A stretch of 64,000 bases of DNA, taken from contig JACKIB010000012.1 of assembly GCA_020638695.1 (NCBI GenBank), forward strand, positions 1-64,000. The letters are read 5' to 3'. The notes below the pieces were generated by a model. It was not told the DNA's origin and searched no databases. It saw nothing but the letters and a program-made list of their open reading frames with translations. Both the position numbers and the translations under genes were made by a program. Numbering within the stretch: position 1 is the stretch's first letter; each line of letters starts with the position of its first letter. Source of the DNA: Planctomycetota bacterium. Its GTDB lineage: Bacteria; Planctomycetota; UBA1135; UBA2386. Shown here one piece after another: positions 37,516-44,254 of this stretch.

Positions 37516-38272
37516 ATGCCCTAACGACGCGACTCCGAAGCCCTCGACGCCCTGTTCCTCGACATCGACGACACCTTGTTCTCGACCTCGGTGTTCGCCG
37601 ACAAGGCCAGGCGGGCGGCGCTCGACGCGATGATCCGGGCCGGACTTCGGGTGGATCGCGAGTGCTCCGCCGCGAACTGGACGAGGTGATCAGCGAGTTC
37701 TCGAGCAACTTCGGCAGCCACTTCGACAAGGTCATCCATCGCCTGCCGGTCGAGGCGAGCGCCGGTCTGAACCCGGCGATCCTGGTGGCCGCCAGGGTCG
37801 TCGCCTACCACGAGACGAAGTGGCGCGAGCTCAAGGTGTGTATGACGACGACGCGTGCGAAGTGCTGCGCTGGCTGGCGGGCACCAAGCTGATCCGCGGC
37901 ATCATCTCGCTCGGCCTGACCGTCAAGCAGGCGGAGAAGGTCATTCGGCTGAAGATCTACGAGTTCCTGACCCCGGGGGCGATCTACTTCACCGACCAGA
38001 TCGGGATCAACAAGCCCAACCCGAAGCTCTACCAGCGGGTGCTCGACGATTTGGGTCTGATCGCCAACCGCGTGATGTACGTCGGTGACAATCCGCGTAA
38101 CGACATCGACCCGTGCAACGAGGTCGGGATCATCACAGTGCGCAACCGCCGCTCCGGTCGGCACGCGCAAACGGACGGCAACACCAAGCCGACCTACGAG
38201 ATCCGCGACTTCTACGAGCTGCGCCGGATCCTGCAGACCGACTTCGGGGTGACGAGCACGACCGACCTGTAG
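37516..38272 (+). CDS. HAD-superfamily phosphatase, frameshifted
   Basis: About 250 residues over several indels. HAD motif I is LFLDIDDTLF (Asp nucleophile and Asp+2), the lysine motif is GINKPNPKLYQRVL, and motif III/IV is VMYVGDNPRNDIDP. A helical cap (LIRGIISLGLTVKQAEKVIRLKIYEFL) lies between. This is the arrangement of YjjG/YfnB-type nucleotidase or phosphatase proteins; the substrate cannot be told. A TAA follows the second codon of the candidate ATG at 37516, so the start is uncertain, and other breaks lie near 37660 and 37840. It is the last gene of the indel-rich block; the region after 38300 is clean. Confidence 0.72.
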
Positions 38273-38300
38273 CCCGTCGCGAGGGGCCGACGTCCGAACC

Positions 38301-38468
38301 CTAGGAGTCTGCGCCACAGAAGGGCGACTCAGGAGGTGCGTGGATTTCGGCGCAGGTCGCCGGCCGAAATCGCAGCCGAATTGGTGGATTCGGCGAGGCT
38401 TTCGGGTGGTGACGGGTGTTGGAAGGCGCGGATCTCAAGGGTTGTCATTCTGTGGCGCAGACTCCTAG
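38301..38468. mobile_element. Palindromic CTAG-ended element, family B, complete copy
   Basis: A 168-bp element bounded by a perfect 21-bp inverted repeat whose core is CTAGGAGTCTGCGCCACAGA (38301-38321 and, reversed, 38448-38468). Both ends read CTAG. The inner part is non-coding. Its right-hand CTAG (38465-38468) is also the left-hand CTAG of the family-A element that follows, so the two abut and share four bases. A degenerate relative lies at about 26505-26641. Confidence 0.85.
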
Positions 38469-38638
38469 TGGGGTGTGTCCGAAGTTCGTTGCATAAGTCG
38501 TCGAGTCATGCGGTTCGCTCGCAAGGAGCTGCGACGACACGGCTTGTTGGTGGACAAGCTGAGGGCTGTCGCAGCGCCTTGCGCGCGAATCGACTGCCGC
38601 GGCCGCATTGGCTGCCAACTTCAGACGAGGGGCACTAG
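38465..38638 (-). mobile_element. Palindromic CTAG-ended element, family A, copy 2
   Basis: A 174-bp element in the opposite orientation to copy 1. Its first 100 bp are identical to the reverse complement of the right part of 22033-22201; the remainder has diverged, and the far terminal repeat is imperfect (AACTTC-AGAC-GAGGGG-CACTAG). Both ends read CTAG. There is no open reading frame. The half-identical, half-diverged structure suggests a recombinant or partly replaced copy. Confidence 0.82.
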
Positions 38639-38989
38639 CCCGGACTATTCATGAGCGTGGCGGCCGTCGGAATCTAACCCGTGGGCCCCGTCACCGAGCG
38701 CCTACCGCACCATCGGACGCGCTGGGTGGATGCGCGGAGGAAGGTGACCCGCTGGGATCGCCGAAGCTCCACCTACGTGTCGCGGACCCCATGGCCCGCC
38801 CGCGGCATTGCCGCCGCTCAGGTGGTCGACCAACCGCAACGAGCCGCGGATCGCGGCTCGTTGCGGGCGAGCCGCATCACTCGCCGACTCATGCAGTGAA
38901 CCCCGGCGGCGACCCACCGGCACGACGCGGTTCGCTCGAGAAGGGAAGCACCGCGGCATGCACAACGCACATCCGCGGGTCACCCGCGC
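38639..38989. other. Intergenic region between element A2 and the actin operon
   Basis: No gene seen. It contains the degenerate family-A relative and the 15-bp hairpin described in the next entry. It is also the 3' flank of the minus-strand actin operon. Confidence 0.45.
38819..38900 (-). repeat. Degenerate family-A relative with perfect 15-bp hairpin
   Basis: The block GAGCCGCATCACTCGCCGACTCATGCAGTGAA echoes GAACCGCATGACTCGACGACTTATGCAACGAA of family A (given here only as alternating matched blocks). At its left, 38834-38848 and 38852-38866 form a perfect 15-bp stem (core CCGCAACGAGCCGCG) with a 3-nt loop GAT. On the minus strand this hairpin lies about 125-155 bp past the actin stop and could stop transcription, though no T run follows. 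Confidence 0.5.
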
Positions 38990-40048
38990 TCAGCGCAGGT
39001 CTTCCCAGAACTCCTTGGGCATGTCGTGGGCGATCTTCAGTGCTCCGTTCGAGCCCCCGTAGATCGGCTCCTCGATCTTGATCACCTTTCCGCCACCCAT
39101 GTCGCGGGCCATCGCGCGCTCGATCGCCGACTCCAGACCCCGGATCATCGAGCCACCACCCGCCAGCAGCACTCGCTGGCGCAGCTTGTGTTGGAACTCG
39201 GGGTCGAACGACGCGATCAGTTGCTTGAGCCCGGCGATCAGCGGCGGGACGATGATGCCACACGCCGCCTTCACGCTGTCGGTGATGTCGAACGAGGTCG
39301 GCTTGCCGTCGACTGGCAGGTCCACCATCACGCGCTCCGGCGGGTCCCCGAGGAACGAGTACCGCTCCTTGATGTCCTTGACCATCTGAGTGCTGAACGA
39401 CGCACCCGGGCAGCTCTCGCGGATCAGCCGCGCCAGCTCCTCGTCGATCGCGTCACCGGCGATGTCGATCGTGATCTGGTCGGCGTCTTCCGGCATCGTG
39501 CCGTGCATTCGGCACAGGTCGGCGGTGCCGGCACCGATGTCGATCACCAGGGCATCCTCGAGCATGTCGAGGCCGTAGGCGACCGCGAACGGCTCACTGC
39601 ACAGCATCACCGAATCGACCGACTCGCGTGCCGCTTCGATGATCGCTTCCTTGCTGCGGATCGACGCCTGGGCCGGCGCACCGATCACGCAGTAGATCAG
39701 CTCGTCCTTGCGCGATCGCGCCGCGGCGATCGCCGCGCGAATCAAATCGGCGGCCGCCTTGAGGCTCTTCTGGTCGTCCTGCTTGAGCACGCCCTTCTCG
39801 AGCGGCCGGTAGAACTGCAACGAAAGCCGCTTCTCCGCTGCCTCCTTGCCGATCAGGACGTCCTTGCCGAGCAGCTTGCGGGCCACGTGATCCTTGGGGT
39901 AGCCCACCAAGCTGAACATGCACTCGCGGACCCCGTTGCTCGCGGAAATCGCGGTGCGCGAGGTGCCCAGGTCCATTCCGATGTAGAGGACGCCGTGATC
40001 CTTGTCGTTGTCCTTGGCGTCGTCCGTCGCTTCGTTCGCAGCGGTCAT
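38990..40048 (-). CDS. MamK-like bacterial actin
   Basis: A 352-residue actin/Hsp70-fold ATPase. Phosphate-1 loop DLGTS lies at residues 26-30, the phosphate-2 loop at about 170-176 (DIGAGTAD), and the adenosine loop GGGS at 297-300. The sequence resembles the magnetosome actin MamK far beyond the fold motifs: LVGYPKDHVARKLLG (VGYPKDxxxxKLLG in MamK), a YRPLEKGVL block, SEPFAVAYGLD, DIGAGTADLC, and a C-terminus EFWEDL. MamK polymerises into filaments that position magnetosomes. MreB-specific membrane-insertion features are not evident. It is the last gene of a three-gene operon, 34 bp after the coiled-coil gene. No magnetosome genes are in this window, so a different cargo is likely. Confidence 0.85.
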   Translation of the reverse strand: MTAANEATDDAKDNDKDHGVLYIGMDLGTSRTAISASNGVRECMFSLVGYPKDHVARKLLGKDVLIGKEAAEKRLSLQFYRPLEKGVLKQDDQKSLKAAADLIRAAIAAARSRKDELIYCVIGAPAQASIRSKEAIIEAARESVDSVMLCSEPFAVAYGLDMLEDALVIDIGAGTADLCRMHGTMPEDADQITIDIAGDAIDEELARLIRESCPGASFSTQMVKDIKERYSFLGDPPERVMVDLPVDGKPTSFDITDSVKAACGIIVPPLIAGLKQLIASFDPEFQHKLRQRVLLAGGGSMIRGLESAIERAMARDMGGGKVIKIEEPIYGGSNGALKIAHDMPKEFWEDLR

Positions 40049-40082
40049 TCGATTCTCCAGTTCTCCTACCTCTCGCGCGACC

Positions 40083-40862
40083 TCAACTCTTCTTCTGCAG
40101 GGCCAGGTTGGCGCGGAAGATGTCAGCCATCAGCTCCTTCTTGTGTCCGTAGGCGCGGTCGGAGCGGTTCAGCCCCTGGACCTCGCGATACACCGAGGAG
40201 ATTCCTTCGTCGAGGTTGCGGATCGCCGTGACCTCGCTGAGGCGGTGTTCGGTCTCCTCCAGCGACGAGGTCAGCTTGCGGATGCGCCGCTGCAGGTTGT
40301 CGACCTCGCGATCCCGCACCTGCTCACGCGCGCGAATCGACTCGCGCCGTTCGCCGCTGACGATGTCCATCACCAGCTCCAGCGTGCGCTTCTCCAAGTC
40401 CCCCGCGGCGCCGGTCTGCCCGAGCACCTCGAACAACGACTTGACGCGGTGAGCGATTGCCTCGTTCTCACCCAAATAGTCGTCCCTGGCGTTGCGCTCC
40501 GCGACGTCGAGCTTGTCGGCCAGCAGGCGTTGCTGCTCGACGAGGTCGCGACGCAGCTGGTCGACCTGCACTTCGGCCTGTTCCTTCAGCTTGCGCAGCG
40601 TGTCCTGTTCGCGCTCCAGGTCCTCGTTGCTCTTGAGCAGCCGGAGGAACTCCTCCTTCGTCGCGACGGCGACCTCTTCACGGTCGAGGGACAGCAGCTT
40701 GAAGCGCAGTGAGCGCGACACCGCTTCCTCGATGAGGACCGTGATGCGGTCGATCCCGATGACGTTGACCTTGTCGACACCCTTCTTCTTCAGCTGGTCG
40801 ACCGAGGTGCTGAACGCGAGCTTCTTGACCGCGTCCTTCAGATTGCTCTTCAGGCTACCCAA
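40083..40862 (-). CDS. Coiled-coil protein of the actin operon
   Basis: A 259-residue cytoplasmic protein with no signal peptide or membrane helix. An N-terminal region (SLKSNLKDAVKKLAFSTSVDQLKKKGVDKVNVIGIDRITVLIEEAVSRSLR) precedes two long coiled coils, about residues 75-125 (LLKSNEDLEREQDTLRKLKEQAEVQVDQLRRDLVEQQRLL) and 170-225 (RAREQVRDREVDNLQRRIRKLTSSLEETEHRLSEV). The family is not recognised. Its stop lies 34 bp before the actin start, and its own start is 3 bp after the stop of the ATPase gene, so all three are likely made together. It could be a filament adaptor or regulator, by analogy only. Confidence 0.75.
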   Translation of the reverse strand: MGSLKSNLKDAVKKLAFSTSVDQLKKKGVDKVNVIGIDRITVLIEEAVSRSLRFKLLSLDREEVAVATKEEFLRLLKSNEDLEREQDTLRKLKEQAEVQVDQLRRDLVEQQRLLADKLDVAERNARDDYLGENEAIAHRVKSLFEVLGQTGAAGDLEKRTLELVMDIVSGERRESIRAREQVRDREVDNLQRRIRKLTSSLEETEHRLSEVTAIRNLDEGISSVYREVQGLNRSDRAYGHKKELMADIFRANLALQKKS

Positions 40863-40865
40863 GGG

Positions 40866-41633
40866 CTAGTCGCCCTCCCACGCGCTGTCGCTGTAGGTCC
40901 GGACGTTCTCGCCGCGCACCGCGGTCACGAACACCCCGAGCATGTTGGCGCCGAGTTCGCGCAGCGTGCGGACCGCTTCCTTTGCCTGGCTCCGCGAGGT
41001 CTGCAGCAAGCGGGTCACGAACAGCGTTCCGTCGGCACACGCGCTGAGCACGGTGGCGTCGGTCACCGGCTTCACGGCCGGCGTGTCGACGATCACGTAC
41101 TGGTAGCGTTCCTTGAGCCGGTGGTACAGCTCCTCGATCTTGTGCGTGGTCAGGATCTCCGAGGGCACGGCCAAGCGCGCCCCCGCACCGAGCACATCCA
41201 GGTTGCGCACTCCGGCCGGGCGGATCGCCTGCTCGAGCGTCGCGCTGCCGAGCAGGACCTCGGAAAGGCCGATGCCGCGGTTGAGCTGCAGCTGCGACTC
41301 GACCGCCGGCTTGCGCATGTCGGCGTCGACCAGCACGACCGGAGTTCGATCGCGTTCGGCGAACGCCATCGCCAGGTTGATCGCGGTCGTGGTCTTGCCC
41401 TCCTGCTCGTTGGCGGAGGTGACGACCAGCGTCTTGGCCGAGTCGTCGGGGTTCATCGCGATGAGCTTGTTGCGTAGCCCGCGGATCTGCTCGGCACGGA
41501 ACCCGTTCGGTTCGTGGAACAGCACCAAGAACGGGCTGACCGTCTGCTCGACGATCACCACCGAGTCTTCGGTGTCGAACGACACCGCGCCGGGACGGGG
41601 CTCGTCGGACTTCTGCTTCTCAGGACGGAACAT
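40866..41633 (-). CDS. CapB/BY-kinase-like P-loop ATPase
   Basis: A 255-residue MinD/ParA-superfamily protein of the CpsD/CapB type. Walker A reads SANEQEGKTTTAINLA, Walker A' VVLVDADMRKP (the BY-kinase DAD(L/M)RxP signature) and Walker B YVIVDTPA. EPNGFRAEQIRGLRNKL matches the polymerisation/activator motif (E(F/Y)RxLRTNL region) of such kinases. In polysaccharide loci BY-kinases autophosphorylate on a C-terminal tyrosine cluster; here only one tyrosine (RTYSDSAWEGD) is present near the end, and no Wzc-type membrane partner is seen. With an actin and a coiled-coil gene downstream, a positioning (ParA-like) role is possible. It is the first gene of the operon. Confidence 0.82.
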   Translation of the reverse strand: MFRPEKQKSDEPRPGAVSFDTEDSVVIVEQTVSPFLVLFHEPNGFRAEQIRGLRNKLIAMNPDDSAKTLVVTSANEQEGKTTTAINLAMAFAERDRTPVVLVDADMRKPAVESQLQLNRGIGLSEVLLGSATLEQAIRPAGVRNLDVLGAGARLAVPSEILTTHKIEELYHRLKERYQYVIVDTPAVKPVTDATVLSACADGTLFVTRLLQTSRSQAKEAVRTLRELGANMLGVFVTAVRGENVRTYSDSAWEGD

Positions 41634-41791
41634 CGTGTGGGGAAGGCGCCGCCGTGGCAGGGACCCTCACAGCCAGATCGGTCGAGTCGGGCCCAGGGCG
41701 GAAGGGAATCGCCGGCAGGGATCGTAACCGCGGTGGCAAGGGATGTTGAGGCCTGGTTGGACAGCGCCGAAATCCCCGGGCCATCGGGGGT

Positions 41792-43438
41792 TCAGCCGCC
41801 CAGGTCTACCTCGTGTTCCGCAGCGAAACGACAGGCCTCTTCATACCCGGCGTCCGCATGCCGCGCCACCCCGATGCCGGGGTCGTTGCGCAGGACCCGC
41901 TCGAGTCGGCGGGCGGCGGCCGGCGTGCCGTCCGCGACGATCACCTGGCCGGCGTGGATCGAACGTCCGATGCCGACTCCACCCCCGTGGTGGATCGACA
42001 CCCAGGTCGCCCCCCCAGCGGTGCTCAGCAGGGCGTTGAGCAGTGGCCAATCGGCGATGGCATCGCTGCCGTCGAGCATTCCCTCGGTCTCCCGGTAGGG
42101 CGAGGCCACCGAGCCGCAGTCGAGGTGGTCACGACCGAACACGATGGGCGCGGAGATCTGCCCCTCGGCCACCAGTTGGTTGACCCGCAGCGCGAACGCG
42201 TCGCGCTCCCCGTAGCCGAGCCAGCAGATGCGCGCGGGCAGCCCCTGGAAGGCGATCTTCTCGCGGGCCTTCTCGATCCAGGTGCGCAGGTCCGCGTTGT
42301 CACCGAACATCTCCAGCACCAGCTCGTCGGTTCGGTGGATGTCGGCCGGCTCGCCGCTCAGCGCCACCCACCGGAACGGGCCCCGGCCGGCGCAGAAAAG
42401 CGGGCGGATGTACTCGGGCACGAACCCCGGAATGGCGAACGCGTCGGCGACGCCGTGTGCCTTCGCCTCGGTGCGCAGGTTGTTGCCGTAGTCGAAGGTG
42501 ATCGCGCCGGCCTGTTGCAGCGCCCGCATCTGCCGCACGTGACGGGCACAGGTGTCGCGCGCCGCCTCGAGGTAGGCAGCGGGATCGCTGCGCCGCAGGG
42601 CGAGCGCTTGATCGAGCGTCATGCGATCGGGCACGTAGCCGTTGAGCATGTCGTGGGCGCTGGTCTGGTCGGTCAACAGGTCGGGGACCAACCCACGGGC
42701 CTGCAACGCCGCGAGCAGTTCGGTGGCATTCGCGGTGACCCCGATCGACCAGGCTTCCCGTGCGTCGCGGCGGCGCAGCGCGGCATCCAGCGCGGCGTCG
42801 AGCGAAGCGGCGTGCTCGTCGAGGTAGCGCGACTCGAGGCGCTTGCGAATCCGCGACGGATCGACGTCGGCAGCCAGGCAGACGCCGCCAGCCATGGTGA
42901 CCGCCAATGGCTGGGCCCCGCCCATTCCCCCGAGACCTGCGGTGACCACCAACCGGCCAGCGAGGTCCGCGCCGAAGTGCTTGCGCGCCGCAGCGACGAA
43001 GGTCTCGTAGGTGCCCTGCACGATTCCCTGGCTGGCGATGTAGATCCAACTACCCGCGGTCATCTGCCCGTACATGGTCAGTCCGAGTGCCTGCAGGCGG
43101 CGGAACTCGTCCCAGTTGGCCCAGTCGCCGACCAGATTGCTGTTGGCGATCAACACCCGGGGCGCATCTTCGTGGGTCCGGAACACCGCGACGCACTTGC
43201 CGGACTGCACCAGCATGGTCTCGTCGGCGGCGAGCCGGCGCAGCGTCGCCAGGATCCCCGCCAATGCCTCGTGGTTGCGGGCCGCCTGCCCCGAGCCGCC
43301 GTACACGATCAGGTTCGCCGGGTCCTCCGCCACCTCCGGATCCAGGTTGTTCTGGATCATCCGATAGGCTGCTTCGATCAGCCAGTTCTTGCAGGTGAGC
43401 TCGGTGCCGCGTGGTGCGCGAAAGGTCGGCGTGGCCAT
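41792..43438 (-). CDS. hutU: Urocanate hydratase
   Basis: A 548-residue enzyme of the second step of histidine degradation, converting urocanate to imidazolone propionate with tightly bound NAD. The N-terminal block CKNWLIEAAYRMIQNNLDPEVAE, LIVYGGSGQAARN, MTAGSWIYIASQGIVQGTYETF, VVTAGLGGMGGAQPLAVTMAGG (nucleotide-binding region), LFCAGRGPFRWVALSGEPADI, LPARICWLGYGERD and ISAPIVFGRDHLDCGSVASPYRETE are all standard. The ATG at 43438 gives the normal N-terminus; an upstream in-frame start is not supported. It belongs with hutH, from which it is separated by a plus-strand secreted-protein gene. hutI is not in the window. Confidence 0.95.
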   Translation of the reverse strand: MATPTFRAPRGTELTCKNWLIEAAYRMIQNNLDPEVAEDPANLIVYGGSGQAARNHEALAGILATLRRLAADETMLVQSGKCVAVFRTHEDAPRVLIANSNLVGDWANWDEFRRLQALGLTMYGQMTAGSWIYIASQGIVQGTYETFVAAARKHFGADLAGRLVVTAGLGGMGGAQPLAVTMAGGVCLAADVDPSRIRKRLESRYLDEHAASLDAALDAALRRRDAREAWSIGVTANATELLAALQARGLVPDLLTDQTSAHDMLNGYVPDRMTLDQALALRRSDPAAYLEAARDTCARHVRQMRALQQAGAITFDYGNNLRTEAKAHGVADAFAIPGFVPEYIRPLFCAGRGPFRWVALSGEPADIHRTDELVLEMFGDNADLRTWIEKAREKIAFQGLPARICWLGYGERDAFALRVNQLVAEGQISAPIVFGRDHLDCGSVASPYRETEGMLDGSDAIADWPLLNALLSTAGGATWVSIHHGGGVGIGRSIHAGQVIVADGTPAAARRLERVLRNDPGIGVARHADAGYEEACRFAAEHEVDLGG

Positions 43439-43786
43439 GGTGCTGGGATGGTAGCCGGCGGGCTCACCCAGGCTCTGCCGCGTGGCGGGCAAAACGTGGT
43501 GGACGCGGCCGAACCCGTGTTCCCACTACCGTTCATGAGAACACCGCCGCGCGCCGAACAGGCCGCGCGGCTGTGCACCCGCTCGACGGTGGGTCCCCGC
43601 CGAATCCCGCTGCAGGAGTCCCAAGACGCGAGCCGCCGAGCTCGACCGGGACGGGCAACGGCTGGCTCGTGGGGTCCGGGAAGGCTACCGATCGCCCCCG
43701 CCTTGCCGATCGCAGCTCGCCAAGGCATGCTGCCTGGAACGCGCCCCAGCCTGCGGTCCGCGCGCTCAACCTCCGGCCGAACCATC
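43439..43786. other. Divergent promoter region between hutU and the small secreted protein
   Basis: About 350 bp without coding character of its own. The genes on either side point away from it, so it must hold promoters in both directions. No operator-like palindrome was recognised. Confidence 0.4.
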
Positions 43787-44233
43787 ATGCGCCACCTCAC
43801 CTCGCTCCTGCTCCTCGCCCTGCTGGCAGTCGGCACCGACGCCACCGCACAGATCACCTACCTGCCGAGCACCGGCTGCCAGAACGCCGGCCAGACCCCG
43901 ATCACCGGCGTGCCGCGGATCGGCACCACGCTGACGGTCGGGTCGGATCAGCTGCCGTGCAACTCGCCGGGCACGTCGGGCTTCGTACTGCTGAGCTTGA
44001 CCTGTGCTCTGGTCCCGCCCTTGTCGATCGGTTGTTTCAACAACCCCTGCGTGCTCGTCGATCCACAGTTGATCTTCACCAAGGCGATCTTGATCTCGGT
44101 GCCGATCCCGATCCCCAACGACCGCACCTTGATCGGCTTCAAGTTCTGCGTGCAGGGCGGTTGCATCAACACCTTCCCGAGCAGCTGCTTCGCCCCGCTG
44201 AACCAGGTCGCACAGATCCAGGTCACCGCGTGA
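43787..44233 (+). CDS. Small secreted protein, paralogue of the gene at 5.9 kb
   Basis: A 148-residue protein with a signal peptide (MRHLTSLLLLALLAVGTDATAQ). The mature part opens LPSTGCQN and contains several cysteines, IPNDRTLIGFKFCVQGGC and a C-terminal QIQVTA. It is clearly related to the protein at 5910-6347 in plan, though low in overall identity. It lies on the plus strand between the minus-strand hutU and hutH genes, so it interrupts the hut pair. The long open frame that covers it extends far upstream, but that is an antisense shadow of hutU; the ATG at 43787 begins the signal peptide. Function is unknown. Confidence 0.75.
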   Translation: MRHLTSLLLLALLAVGTDATAQITYLPSTGCQNAGQTPITGVPRIGTTLTVGSDQLPCNSPGTSGFVLLSLTCALVPPLSIGCFNNPCVLVDPQLIFTKAILISVPIPIPNDRTLIGFKFCVQGGCINTFPSSCFAPLNQVAQIQVTA

Positions 44234-44254
44234 GTCGCGAAGCGGCGGTGGCGT

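Noticed and set aside
22600..38280. Programmed ribosomal frameshifting or wholesale pseudogenes
   Set aside because: Too many breaks (dozens), mostly single C losses, no slippery heptamers or shared signals, and protein sequence preserved throughout. Sequencing or consensus error is simpler.
38990..40048. DnaK/Hsp70 or MreB
   Set aside because: Too short for DnaK, no substrate-binding domain, and motif blocks are closer to MamK than to MreB.
40866..41633. Exopolysaccharide BY-kinase of a capsule locus
   Set aside because: No glycosyltransferase, Wza or Wzc membrane partner is nearby and the C-terminal tyrosine cluster is missing, so a capsule role is not supported.
41813..43786. Long plus-strand frame opposite hutU joined to the small secreted protein
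   Set aside because: The part opposite hutU is an antisense shadow; only the portion from 43787 has a signal peptide and family features.
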